NCBI GenBank assembly: GCA_035763745.1
Contig: DASUAO010000043.1
Coordinates: forward strand, 90,983-154,982
Origin: DASUAO01 sp035763745
Lineage (GTDB): Bacteria > Actinomycetota > Acidimicrobiia > IMCC26256 > PALSA-555
Length of the DNA stretch: 64,000 nucleotides
Direction of reading: 5' to 3'
Numbering within the stretch: position 1 is the first letter of the stretch; every line of letters starts with the position of its first letter. The notes below the pieces were generated by a model. The model was given only the letters and a program-made list of their open reading frames with translations. It made no database searches and was not told where the DNA came from. Shown piece by piece: positions 17,383-25,064 of this stretch. Made by a program: the position numbers and the translations under genes.

Positions 17383-17598
17383 ATGTTGAAGCGTCTGATG
17401 GGTGATCTGATCGGTTTGGCGGTGATGCTGGTCGTGTTCCTGATCGTCACGTTCCCGGCCACGTGGTTGCTGATGCTGTTCCTCGGGAACGTGCACGTGA
17501 ACACGAGCTACTGGGGCACCCTGCCACTCGGTGTCATCGTGAGCCTGCTGATCAGCTCGGGCACCACGGGCGCGAGCCGTCGCCACTCCGAGCTCTGA
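17383..17598 (+). CDS. Small two-helix membrane protein
   Basis: 71 aa. Two hydrophobic segments are obvious: LIGLAVMLVVFLIVTFPATWLL (about 9-32) and TLPLGVIVSLLISSG (about 45-60), with a short polar loop and a basic C-terminus GASRRHSEL. GGGGGAG at 17374-17380 is a good ribosome binding site for ATG 17383. I do not recognise a family. A promoter-like CAGTAT occurs near 17320. Confidence 0.72.
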   Translation: MLKRLMGDLIGLAVMLVVFLIVTFPATWLLMLFLGNVHVNTSYWGTLPLGVIVSLLISSGTTGASRRHSEL

Positions 17599-17656
17599 CG
17601 TTCAGCCCGGGACCGAGCCGGGCGTCGTCGCCTTCGTCGGCGGCCAGTATGTGACC

Positions 17657-18220
17657 ATGGCGGAGTCGATGCGCGGCAGCCTCGTCGTCGCGACGCCGGA
17701 TCTCCTCGACCCGAACTTCGCGCGCACCGTCGTGCTGATCCTGGAGCACTCGCCCGAGGGTGCCGTGGGGGTCGTGCTCAACCGCCCGAGTGCGACGGTC
17801 CTGGAGGAAGGCATGCCGGGGTGGGCGATGCTCGCGGCACCGCCGTCCCGGGTGTTCGTCGGCGGACCGGTCGAGCCCGTCGCCGCCATCGGCCTCGGCA
17901 GGGTCCCGTCGGGCCGGAGCAGCTCGCCCGAGGGACGGCACGCCGCGCTGTTCGGCGAGGTGTGCTCCATCGACCTCGGCTCGGACCCGGTGCTCAGCGT
18001 GCCCGACGTCGAGGTGGTGCGGGTGTTCGCGGGCTACGCAGGCTGGGGACCGGGTCAGCTCGACGACGAGGTCGCGGCCGATGGCTGGTTCGTCGTCGAC
18101 CGCGACGACGGCGACGTGTTCAGCGGCGCACCCGAGGTGCTCTGGCGGGAGGTCCTGCGTCGACAGCCGGGCCCGCTGCGGCTCTTCTCCACCTATCCCG
18201 AGGACCCGTCCCAGAACTGA
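17657..18220 (+). CDS. YqgE/AlgH family protein
   Basis: 187 aa from ATG 17657. Conserved family blocks are present: RGSLVVATPDLLDPNFARTVVLILEH, GAVGVVLNRPS, VFVGGPVEP, VRVFAGYAGWGPGQLDDEVAADGWFVV and the C-terminal LWREVLRRQ. The family is widespread and its biochemical function is unresolved. CAGTAT (17645-17650) sits 6 bases before ATG 17657, a variant of the leaderless pattern seen elsewhere here, so this start is preferred over the GTG at 17651 directly next to the box. Confidence 0.92.
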   Translation: MAESMRGSLVVATPDLLDPNFARTVVLILEHSPEGAVGVVLNRPSATVLEEGMPGWAMLAAPPSRVFVGGPVEPVAAIGLGRVPSGRSSSPEGRHAALFGEVCSIDLGSDPVLSVPDVEVVRVFAGYAGWGPGQLDDEVAADGWFVVDRDDGDVFSGAPEVLWREVLRRQPGPLRLFSTYPEDPSQN

Positions 18221-18270
18221 ACGGCTGGGGGCTCGTCGCCCGAGTGCGGGCGAGCGATAGCGTCACCTCC

Positions 18271-18705
18271 ATGCGCCTGAACCACATGGAGCTCACGTTT
18301 CCCCGGGGCACGCTCGACGATGCGTTCCGCAAGGAGGTCGACGCCTTCTGGTGCGAGACCTTCGGGTGGACGTCGGTCGACACCGAGGTCGTCGGCCAGC
18401 TCGCGCACATCCTGCTCACCGGCACCGAAGGCGACTTCATCCTGCTGGCCGAGAGCGACACGCCGATCAGCTCGCCCGGCTACGACCATCTCGGGCTGCT
18501 CCAGGGCACTCGTGCCGAGGTCGACGAGCTGCTCGACCGGTGCAAGCGGTTCCGGGAGTCCGACGACCGCCTGGTGATCAAGGAGTACGAGGACCTCGAG
18601 ACCGGGGGACTCGTCGTGCACGCGTTCTACGTGAAGTACCTGCTGCCGATCTACTTCGACGTCCAGTGCATGGAGCGCGACGGCGTTCCGATCCCCGTCG
18701 CCTGA
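18271..18705 (+). CDS. VOC/glyoxalase-fold family protein
   Basis: 144 aa. The pattern MRLNHMELTFPRGTLDD, then FILLAESDTPISSPGYDHLGLL and the C-terminal VVHAFYVKYLLPIYFDVQ resembles a vicinal-oxygen-chelate protein with paired beta-alpha-beta-beta-beta units. His and Glu residues (NHMEL, DHLGL) could bind a metal. The specific reaction is unknown. TAGCGT at 18258-18263 lies 7 bases before ATG 18271, so the mRNA is probably leaderless. It is convergent with soxR, 8 bases away. Confidence 0.72.
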   Translation: MRLNHMELTFPRGTLDDAFRKEVDAFWCETFGWTSVDTEVVGQLAHILLTGTEGDFILLAESDTPISSPGYDHLGLLQGTRAEVDELLDRCKRFRESDDRLVIKEYEDLETGGLVVHAFYVKYLLPIYFDVQCMERDGVPIPVA

Positions 18706-18713
18706 CCGACCGA

Positions 18714-19199
18714 CTACTCGTTCCCCACGCGCGGTGCGCGGGGTGCGGGACGCACGTCCGTCAACAGGTAGCGAGGCCCAGGTCCGGACGACGCGGCGCT
18801 GTCGTCGGTGTTGTAGAGCGCGCACGCCTTGAGTGAGAGGCAGCCGCACCCGATGCAGTCGTCGAGCTGGTCCCGGAGCCGGATGAGCATGGCGACGTGC
18901 TCGTCGAGCCGGGGCCGCCAGGCCCGCGAGAGGCGGGCCCAGTCGGCCCTCGTCGGGGTGCGCGAGCGGGGGAGCGAGGCGAGGGACTCCCGGATCTCGT
19001 CGAGCGTGAGTCCCACCTTCTGGGCGATGCGGACGAACGAGACCCGGCGGAGTGTCTCCCGCCGGAAGCGGCGCTGACCGCCTGAGGTCCGGACCGACTC
19101 GATCAGCCCCTCGGACTCGTAGAAGCGCAGCGCGGACGGGGCGACGTCGCTCCGCTCGCTCAGCTCGCCGATGGAGAGCAGGTCGTCGGGGTGTGCCAT
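18714..19199 (-). CDS. soxR: Redox-sensitive MerR-family transcriptional activator SoxR
   Basis: 161 aa. The N-terminal MerR winged helix reads LLSIGELSERSDVAPSALRFYESEGLIESVRTSGGQRRFRRETLRRVSF in its conserved blocks. The [2Fe-2S] motif CIGCGCLSLKAC (Cys 115, 118, 120, 126) is the exact CX2CXCX5C of SoxR. SoxR proteins activate transcription when the cluster is oxidised by redox-cycling compounds. Its own TACGAT box (19208-19213) sits 8 bases before ATG 19199. The SoxR operator in the 65-base divergent region controls the neighbouring plus-strand gene and overlaps the upstream part of its own promoter, so autoregulation is possible. Confidence 0.96.
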   Translation of the reverse strand: MAHPDDLLSIGELSERSDVAPSALRFYESEGLIESVRTSGGQRRFRRETLRRVSFVRIAQKVGLTLDEIRESLASLPRSRTPTRADWARLSRAWRPRLDEHVAMLIRLRDQLDDCIGCGCLSLKACALYNTDDSAASSGPGPRYLLTDVRPAPRAPRVGNE

Positions 19200-19227
19200 G
19201 CGTCACCATCGTACTGCCTTCCTGTAC

Positions 19228-19258
19228 TTGACCTCAAGTGAACTTGAAGTCCTACGGT
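19228..19258 (+). promoter_or_regulatory. SoxR-type promoter and operator with 19-bp spacer
   Basis: TTGACC (-35, 19228-19233) and TACGGT (-10, 19253-19258) are separated by exactly 19 bp, the over-long spacing typical of MerR-family targets. Between them CCTCAAGTGAACTTGAAG (19232-19249) matches the E. coli SoxR box CCTCAAGTTAACTTGAGG at 16 of 18 positions. The ATG of the target gene follows the -10 by 6 bases. Confidence 0.92.
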
Positions 19259-19264
19259 ACGCGC

Positions 19265-20452
19265 ATGGACCGAACCGATACCCAGCTGGTCTGCGAAGTG
19301 GGGGCCCGCTTGGCGCTGCCACGCGAGGCGCCGGCCGACTCCTTCATCCTCCACGCGGGCCTCGAGCTCGCCGCTCGTGTCGGCCTCCTGGCCCACCTCC
19401 CGCCGGGCCGGCGCGAAGGAGCCCGGGCCCAGCTCGTCCGCCTCGCCGACCAGTACGACGCCTGGGGTCCCTCCGTGGAAGCGCCGTCGGCCGTGTCGTT
19501 CTCCGACCTCGACAGCGCTGCAGCGGCGCTCGTCGGGGCGCTGGGTGCGGGCGACCTCGACGCGGTCGACGGCGCATCCCGGTGGCTCGGACGGCACGCC
19601 TCGCCGTGCGAGCTGCGCAGGCTCCTGGCGGGACCCCTCGTCAATCGGCTCGGCGCCGCCGCGCACGCGCCGATCTTCCTGTACCTGCTGCCGCGGGTCG
19701 CTCCGGACGGCGAGATCCCCGGCGAGCTGTTGCGAGGCCTCGCCCGCCACCTCGGTGGGGAGTGGTCGTCGCGCCTGCACTGGGTCGACGGCCGACCACT
19801 CGATGGTCCCGGGGAGCCCGGGTCGATGTTCGACGCGATCGCCGCCACGCCCCTGGCTCCTTCCGACGGCGCGACGCCGTTCATCCACACGACGATGGCG
19901 CGTGTCGACGACGATGGGACCGCCGCCAAGCTGCTCGAGGGAGTGGTCTCCGGTCGGGCGGTCCGGGAGCAGGGCCGCGAGATCCTGCGGGCTGCCGCGT
20001 GGTCGATGCTGCTCGAGCCCGACGACCACTCGCCGTACGGGTGGACCCACGCCCTCACGTTGCCCCAGGCCGTGCTCGGTGTCGCCGATACGACGTCCGA
20101 TCCGGGCGTCGCCCTCGCGGTGGCGGCGACGTACGTCGTCGGGTTCCGCCGGTCGTTGGCGCGTCGTCCGCTCGTTCCGACCGAGCCGGACGACGCGGGT
20201 CTCGACCTCCGCGCGGCACTCGGCACCGATCGAGCCACCGCCGCAGCCGCCGTGTGGCACGTCGCTGACGACGATCGCCCCGATCTCGTCGTCGACCTCG
20301 CGGCGCGCGCCTCGGCACATCACGACGCGCACTACGTGAAGTACACGCTCGCCTGTCTCGATGCCGCAGCCGACGACCCCGAGCACGCCCGCCTGTTCCT
20401 CGCGGCCGCCGGCGGGCTCGCCGGGTGGTGGGCGAGCGCGACTGGCGCCTGA
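19265..20452 (+). CDS. Protein of unknown function under SoxR control
   Basis: 395 aa. I do not recognise the family with confidence. It appears all-alpha, without a signal peptide or membrane segment. It is rich in conserved-looking His motifs: GATPFIHTTMARVDDDG, SPYGWTHALTLPQAVLG, AAVWHVADD and, near the C-terminus, SAHHDAHYVKYTLACLDAA. The spacing of the last block faintly recalls questin-oxidase-like proteins, which oxidise polyketide quinones, but this is only a hint. The divergent soxR and the SoxR box upstream make it the direct SoxR target, so a role in handling redox-active compounds is likely. TACGGT is 6 bases before ATG 19265, giving a leaderless mRNA. Confidence 0.8.
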   Translation: MDRTDTQLVCEVGARLALPREAPADSFILHAGLELAARVGLLAHLPPGRREGARAQLVRLADQYDAWGPSVEAPSAVSFSDLDSAAAALVGALGAGDLDAVDGASRWLGRHASPCELRRLLAGPLVNRLGAAAHAPIFLYLLPRVAPDGEIPGELLRGLARHLGGEWSSRLHWVDGRPLDGPGEPGSMFDAIAATPLAPSDGATPFIHTTMARVDDDGTAAKLLEGVVSGRAVREQGREILRAAAWSMLLEPDDHSPYGWTHALTLPQAVLGVADTTSDPGVALAVAATYVVGFRRSLARRPLVPTEPDDAGLDLRAALGTDRATAAAAVWHVADDDRPDLVVDLAARASAHHDAHYVKYTLACLDAAADDPEHARLFLAAAGGLAGWWASATGA

Positions 20453-20458
20453 GACCGA

Positions 20459-22000
20459 TCAGGGCAGGGACGAAGGTCCGACCAGCCCCCGGCAGTCGAC
20501 GCAACGCTCGGTCACGGCGACACGGAGCATGGCGTTGTCGTCGTCGATGAGGGCGACGACGCGCTCGAGCATCGAGCGCGGGCCGATGGGTGCGTCACAC
20601 CGCGCGCACCGCGCGATCGTGTCCTCCACGAGCGCGGTCGGGCCCACGAGCAGCGCGGCAAGGTCGATGCCCGGCCGGAGGGTGAGCGCGCTCTCGGGGC
20701 AGATAGAGATGCAGCTCGAGCAGGCCCAGCAGCGCGCTGGGTCGAACTCGAGTCTCGAGGTGCCCTGGTCCTCGTCCAGCCGGAGCGCCCCGGTCGGGCA
20801 GGCGGTCGGGCAGGCGCCGCACAACGTGCACGCCGTCGCACTCGCGTCGACGATGCCGATCGAAGGCGTACGACGTGTCTCGAGCTGCGTGTCCGATCCG
20901 GTCCCGAGCGCAGATGCGATGGCGGTGACCGCCGAGGTGGTCGCGAGTGGCTCTCGGAGCACGACGGGGCCGGGGACGATCCCGGCGATCGCCTCCGCGA
21001 CTGGTTCGGCGAACACCCCGAGTGCGTCTCGACGGTCGGTCCTCGATGTGTGCACCCGGTCGCGGTCGATCCCCGTCAGCGCCAACGCGTCGCGCGCGAT
21101 CTCGACGGCCGCGTCGACCTGCACTGCCGCGCTGCACCGGCAGTCCTCTCCGCATGCGACGACGGCGACATCGCCGGCACCCGCAGCGAACCCCTGAAGG
21201 ATCCAACCGGGGGTGACCATCCCGGCGCAGGGCACCTCGATCGGCAGCCATGGTGGCGGGATCTCGTCGTATGCCAGACGGGCTGCCGCACGCTCGCAGA
21301 CGAATGCAAGGGCGTTGCCCTCGATGTCAGCCGCGAGCAGCCCGGCCTCGTGTTCAGCCAGCGATGCGCCCGGGAGGGTGATGGCGCTGGCCGGGCACGC
21401 ACTGAGGCAGAGCCCGCACGAGGCGCAGCTCGTGCGCTCGACCCGTGCACGCCCCTCGGTCGTCGTGATCGCCGAGAACGGGCAGATGGTGACGCAGTGG
21501 CCGCACCGCTCGGTACCGACACACGTGGTCTCGTCGACTGCGGCAACCGGCGTGTACCGGACCGGCGGCAGTGTGAGCAGCGCCCGGCGATCGACGGGAC
21601 CGTCCGCGAAGCGGAGACGAGTGGTCGCGGGATCGTCTCGCGGTCCGGCGTCGAGGCGGGCGAGCCCGGCGCGAACGAGTCTGCCGGCTCGCGAGACGCC
21701 GTCGTCGCCGGCGAGCACCGGCCCGAGGACGATCGGCTCCATGCCGAGCGGGTCGAGGCCGGATCGCCCCAGACGAGCTGCGAGCGTCTCGAGCTGCGCA
21801 CCGTGATCGCATACGGCGACGACTGCGCGCCGAGCTCCCAGACGGGCGACTGCCCGCCCCGCTGAGGCGGGCGCGGCGCACAGTCGATCGATGACCGCGA
21901 CACGATCCTGTGCTGCACCGAGGGTCTCGGCGAGCGACAAGGGGTCGAGCATGCTCGGTCCGAGGAGGTCGCGACAGATGAGCACCGCGGTCGTGATCAC
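20459..22000 (-). CDS. Multi-cluster iron-sulfur protein with MvhD/hydrogenase-delta-like domain
   Basis: 513 aa from GTG 22000, which overlaps the TorD-gene stop by four bases (GTGA). Four [4Fe-4S] motifs are visible: CVGTERCGHCVTICP, CASCGLCLSACP, CTLCGACPTACP and CWACSSCISICP. Between the pairs lies a segment like the MvhD/FrhD delta domain (VPCAGMVTPGWILQGFAAGAGDVAVVACGEDCRC), known from methanogen hydrogenase-heterodisulfide reductase complexes where it passes electrons. The C-terminus has a CARCDAPIG...CVDC zinc-ribbon-like element. As the last gene of the molybdenum oxidoreductase operon, it probably carries electrons between a cytoplasmic pool and that complex; this is inference. Confidence 0.85.
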   Translation of the reverse strand: MITTAVLICRDLLGPSMLDPLSLAETLGAAQDRVAVIDRLCAAPASAGRAVARLGARRAVVAVCDHGAQLETLAARLGRSGLDPLGMEPIVLGPVLAGDDGVSRAGRLVRAGLARLDAGPRDDPATTRLRFADGPVDRRALLTLPPVRYTPVAAVDETTCVGTERCGHCVTICPFSAITTTEGRARVERTSCASCGLCLSACPASAITLPGASLAEHEAGLLAADIEGNALAFVCERAAARLAYDEIPPPWLPIEVPCAGMVTPGWILQGFAAGAGDVAVVACGEDCRCSAAVQVDAAVEIARDALALTGIDRDRVHTSRTDRRDALGVFAEPVAEAIAGIVPGPVVLREPLATTSAVTAIASALGTGSDTQLETRRTPSIGIVDASATACTLCGACPTACPTGALRLDEDQGTSRLEFDPARCWACSSCISICPESALTLRPGIDLAALLVGPTALVEDTIARCARCDAPIGPRSMLERVVALIDDDNAMLRVAVTERCVDCRGLVGPSSLP

Positions 22001-22698
22001 TCGGCGCCCTCGACCGACTCGCACAAGGCCGCGAGGAAGTCCGCGTCGTGGCGGCACACGCGTGCCGCGGTGTCGACGACGACCGTGTAGAGGGACGCGG
22101 GCGCGGCGCGGGCGACGCGATCCGCCACACCGGGGAGCCATGGGACCAGGTGCTCCGTCAGTGCACTGGACTCCTGGCGCATCCAGCTCCCCGCCCGAGC
22201 CACGTCTCCGTCTTCCCATGCCGACCCTTCCTGCTGGCAGCAGTGGGCGAGGAGATCGAGCAGCGTCGCGGCATGGTCGGAAGGCGTGGTCGAGGACGAC
22301 TGGGGTGCGAGTCCGGCACGACGGAGCGAGGCGCTCGCTGCGCGGACCACTGCGGCGCCCGCGTCTGGCGCGAGGCGTGCCGAGAGCGTCAGATCGCATC
22401 CAGGGTGCTGGCCCGAGACGAAGAGCACGGTGTAGTCGTCGATGGATCTGGCGAACGCCCGGGGATCCTCGAGGCGAGCGACGAGCGGCTGTGAGGCGCC
22501 GAACGCCGCGAGCTCTGGGGCGACCGCGAGCGCGACCAGGAGCGAGGGCAGGGCGTCGCGGACGGTGCTGAGGCGTTCCTCGGTCGGCGTGACGAGCAGC
22601 CGTCCCATCACGGAGTAGACGAGGGCACGCGCCGCGGCGACGTCGGCGAGGTGAGGTGGGCCGTCCTCGGTCGATTCGCTCTCGTCGGTCACCGGCAC
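21997..22698 (-). CDS. TorD/DmsD-family chaperone for molybdoenzyme maturation
   Basis: 233 aa, predicted helical and cytoplasmic. It has the family layout: an N-terminal ARALVYSVMGRLLVTPTEERL, a central SIDDYTVLFVSG, and the STTPSDHAATLLDLLAHCCQQ motif near residues 130-150, which corresponds to the PDH region of TorD-like proteins. These chaperones bind the Tat signal of the catalytic subunit and hold it for cofactor insertion; here the partner is the RR-signal protein at the head of the operon. TAGCCT (22706-22711) is 7 bases before GTG 22698, so an internal leaderless promoter may also drive this gene and the ferredoxin gene. Confidence 0.83.
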   Translation of the reverse strand: MPVTDESESTEDGPPHLADVAAARALVYSVMGRLLVTPTEERLSTVRDALPSLLVALAVAPELAAFGASQPLVARLEDPRAFARSIDDYTVLFVSGQHPGCDLTLSARLAPDAGAAVVRAASASLRRAGLAPQSSSTTPSDHAATLLDLLAHCCQQEGSAWEDGDVARAGSWMRQESSALTEHLVPWLPGVADRVARAAPASLYTVVVDTAARVCRHDADFLAALCESVEGAE

Positions 22699-22708
22699 GG
22701 TGACGAGG

Positions 22709-24313
22709 CTATGCCTGCACGGCGCGTCGTCGGGCGAGCCGTTGCGGGAGCAGCTCGTAGACGACGGCCGCGAGGAACACGAGGACCACGCCGAGGATGA
22801 AGATCACAGGCGCGAACGGGAGTCGTGGATCGGAGTCGGCTGCTGTCGTCGAGGTCCCCAACGGCGCCGCGAGTGCGAGATAGCTCACGATCTGGAGGGT
22901 GAACCCGACCACCACCATCGCGATGCTGATGATCGTCACCGTTCGGTCCCGGCCGGGAGCATCCGGCGTCGCGCGCTTCGGCGCCCTGACGGCGGCCTTC
23001 GCGCGCTTCGGCGCCCTGACGACGGCGTCGTCATCGTGCGGGATCTCGATGATCGGGAAGATGTGCACGAACCCCGTGTAGAGCAGGGTGCCGAGCGCGA
23101 CGAGCCCGAGGATGATCGCGATCTCGACCCACGTCGGCGAGTAGGAGCCCTGACCGTACGGGAGGAGGGTTCCGTCGGTCTGGCTCGGCACCACGACCAG
23201 GAACCGCTTGCCGATCGCCGCGACCTGGACGAGGAGACCGGCGGTGATGAGCCAGCCGAGCGAGATGCCCGGGCGGCCTCGCTGCACCGCCAGCACGACC
23301 AGCGTTCCGAGGAGCGCCGCCATCGACAGCCAGAAGATCCATGCGAACTGGCCGGTGATGATCGCTTCCGTGAACGCCCGCTCACGCTCCGCACCCGCAT
23401 AGATCGTGGTCAGGAGCTCGACGGCGACGAAGTAGATGTAGACGAGGACGAGGATCGCGAGTGCGCGCGAGAGCCACGTGAAGATCTCCTCGCGCAGCTG
23501 ATCGCCCGAGGGAAGGCCGCGGCGCATCACGGCCGCGATGACCAGGAGCATCCCGATGCCCGAGGTGCCGGCGAGCACGACGAACGCCGGCGCCTGGAGG
23601 GCACTGTGCCAACCAGGTCGGCTCACCTGGAGTCCGAAGACGAATCCGAGCGTGGAGTGTGCGGTGATGAGCAGCGGAATGATGGCGATCGCCAGCCACC
23701 CCGTCACCCGGTGGTGTCGGCTGCGTTCCTCGGGCGTGTCCTGGTAGCCCGCGGCCCAGATCCGATGGAATCGCTGGAGGCGGCCCGGAACCTTGGCGCA
23801 GACGGCCGCGTCGCGCCGGCCGTCGAGGTAGAGGTAGACGGCGCTGGCGAAGAGGTACCCGGAGATCACGAGCGTGAACGTGCCGAAGAACGGGGACTGG
23901 GGACGCGCGTACTTGAAGAGGTTCACGATCGCCTGGATCGGCCGCCCGATGTCCGCCATGACGACCATTGCCGCGACGATCAGCGACACCACAGTGAGGA
24001 GCTCGGCCATGCGGGCGACGGGACGCATCGTGTCGATCCGAGCGAGACGGATGAGGGCCGCCACGGTGATTCCCGCGAAGCTCAGACCGACGAAGAAGAT
24101 GATGAAGGTGACGTACAGCGCCCAGGTCGCGCCGCCCATCGGCCCGATGTTGCGCATCCCGGTGACCGCGAGCCCGCCGCGCAGCTGTGTGATGTACGCG
24201 ATGAAGCCGAATACGACCACGGCAAAGAGTCCGCCGATGAGCGCCATCCATCGGCGTGAGAACCGGCCGACTCCGTAGGGAAGCTGATTGGTGGGTGGTG
24301 CGAGCAACGCCAT
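22709..24313 (-). CDS. nrfD: NrfD/PsrC-family polytopic quinol-interacting membrane subunit
   Basis: 534 aa, longer than typical NrfD proteins. About ten hydrophobic helices are visible, starting at WMALIGGLFAVVVFGFIAYI. NrfD/PsrC subunits anchor molybdoenzymes and exchange electrons with menaquinone. The motif WALYVTFIIFFVGLSFAG and the HSTLGFVFGLQVSRPGWHS loop are typical. Near residue 440 the cytoplasmic loop contains a short duplication (RAPKRAKAAVRAPKRAT) encoded by 21-bp repeats at 22971-22991 and 23001-23021. The gene starts 3 bases after the stop of the Fe-S subunit gene, so they are translationally linked. Confidence 0.9.
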   Translation of the reverse strand: MALLAPPTNQLPYGVGRFSRRWMALIGGLFAVVVFGFIAYITQLRGGLAVTGMRNIGPMGGATWALYVTFIIFFVGLSFAGITVAALIRLARIDTMRPVARMAELLTVVSLIVAAMVVMADIGRPIQAIVNLFKYARPQSPFFGTFTLVISGYLFASAVYLYLDGRRDAAVCAKVPGRLQRFHRIWAAGYQDTPEERSRHHRVTGWLAIAIIPLLITAHSTLGFVFGLQVSRPGWHSALQAPAFVVLAGTSGIGMLLVIAAVMRRGLPSGDQLREEIFTWLSRALAILVLVYIYFVAVELLTTIYAGAERERAFTEAIITGQFAWIFWLSMAALLGTLVVLAVQRGRPGISLGWLITAGLLVQVAAIGKRFLVVVPSQTDGTLLPYGQGSYSPTWVEIAIILGLVALGTLLYTGFVHIFPIIEIPHDDDAVVRAPKRAKAAVRAPKRATPDAPGRDRTVTIISIAMVVVGFTLQIVSYLALAAPLGTSTTAADSDPRLPFAPVIFILGVVLVFLAAVVYELLPQRLARRRAVQA

Positions 24314-24316
24314 GGC

Positions 24317-25054
24317 TCAGACCTCCGCTTCCGGTGCCTCGATCTGGCGACTCTGCTCCCCGGGTTCCTGTCCGCCCAGGTAGTAGACACGGGGATCCGT
24401 TCCGCTGTCCTCGAGCAGACGGAAGTTCGCCCGAGTCCTGACGAGCGTCGACACCGCGCTGTCGGGGTTGTCGAGATCGCCGAACTGGATGACGCTGAGC
24501 GGACACGTCTGCACGCACGCCGGATCCCGATCGTCCTCGACGCGTTGGACGCAGAAGGTGCACTTGTCCATGACGTCCTTGTGGTGCCCACCTCCGGCGA
24601 TGCGACGGTGCTCGGGTCCGTAGCGCCGATCGAGATCGGGGTCTCGGTACGGCGGCACGGCACCCCCGGAGACCTTGCTGACGTCGGGGTCGTTCCAATT
24701 GAGGTAGTAGGACTCCGACGGTTCCTTCCAGTTGAAGGTGTTCACGCCGTAGGGGCACGCCACCTCGCAGTACCGGCACCCGATGCAGCGGTCGGCATCG
24801 GTCGCGACGAGGCCGTCCTCGCGCTTGTACCGAGCTCCGACCGGGCAGACCTTCACGCACGGAGCGTTGTCGCAGTGCTGGCACGGCCTCGGGAGGAACG
24901 AGACCTTGGTGTTCGGGTACTTGCCCTGCTCGAAGCGGAACACGTACATCCAGTAGCTGCCGCGCGGTGTCGCGTTCTCGACCTTGCAGGCTTCCATGCA
25001 CGCACGGCAGCCGTTGCACCGTTCGAGATCGATGACCATCCCGTATCGAGCCAC
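24317..25054 (-). CDS. 4x[4Fe-4S] ferredoxin subunit of the molybdoenzyme (PsrB/NrfC/TtrB type)
   Basis: 245 aa from GTG 25054. Four cluster motifs are visible: CNGCRACMEAC, CQHCDNAPCVKVCP, CIGCRYCEVACPYG and CTFCVQRVEDDRDPACVQTCP, which is the layout of the electron-transfer subunit of DMSO/polysulfide/tetrathionate reductases. It wires the catalytic subunit to the NrfD anchor. GGGAG just before the start overlaps the stop region of the catalytic gene 10 bases upstream. A frame extension to 25093 overlaps that gene and is less likely. Confidence 0.92.
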   Translation of the reverse strand: MARYGMVIDLERCNGCRACMEACKVENATPRGSYWMYVFRFEQGKYPNTKVSFLPRPCQHCDNAPCVKVCPVGARYKREDGLVATDADRCIGCRYCEVACPYGVNTFNWKEPSESYYLNWNDPDVSKVSGGAVPPYRDPDLDRRYGPEHRRIAGGGHHKDVMDKCTFCVQRVEDDRDPACVQTCPLSVIQFGDLDNPDSAVSTLVRTRANFRLLEDSGTDPRVYYLGGQEPGEQSRQIEAPEAEV

Positions 25055-25064
25055 GTCGGACTCC

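Noticed and set aside
14711..17383. 890-residue minus-strand open frame
   Set aside because: It covers both amidohydrolase genes in the wrong frame, is dominated by Arg, Asp and Val and shows no domain; GC-rich DNA yields such frames.
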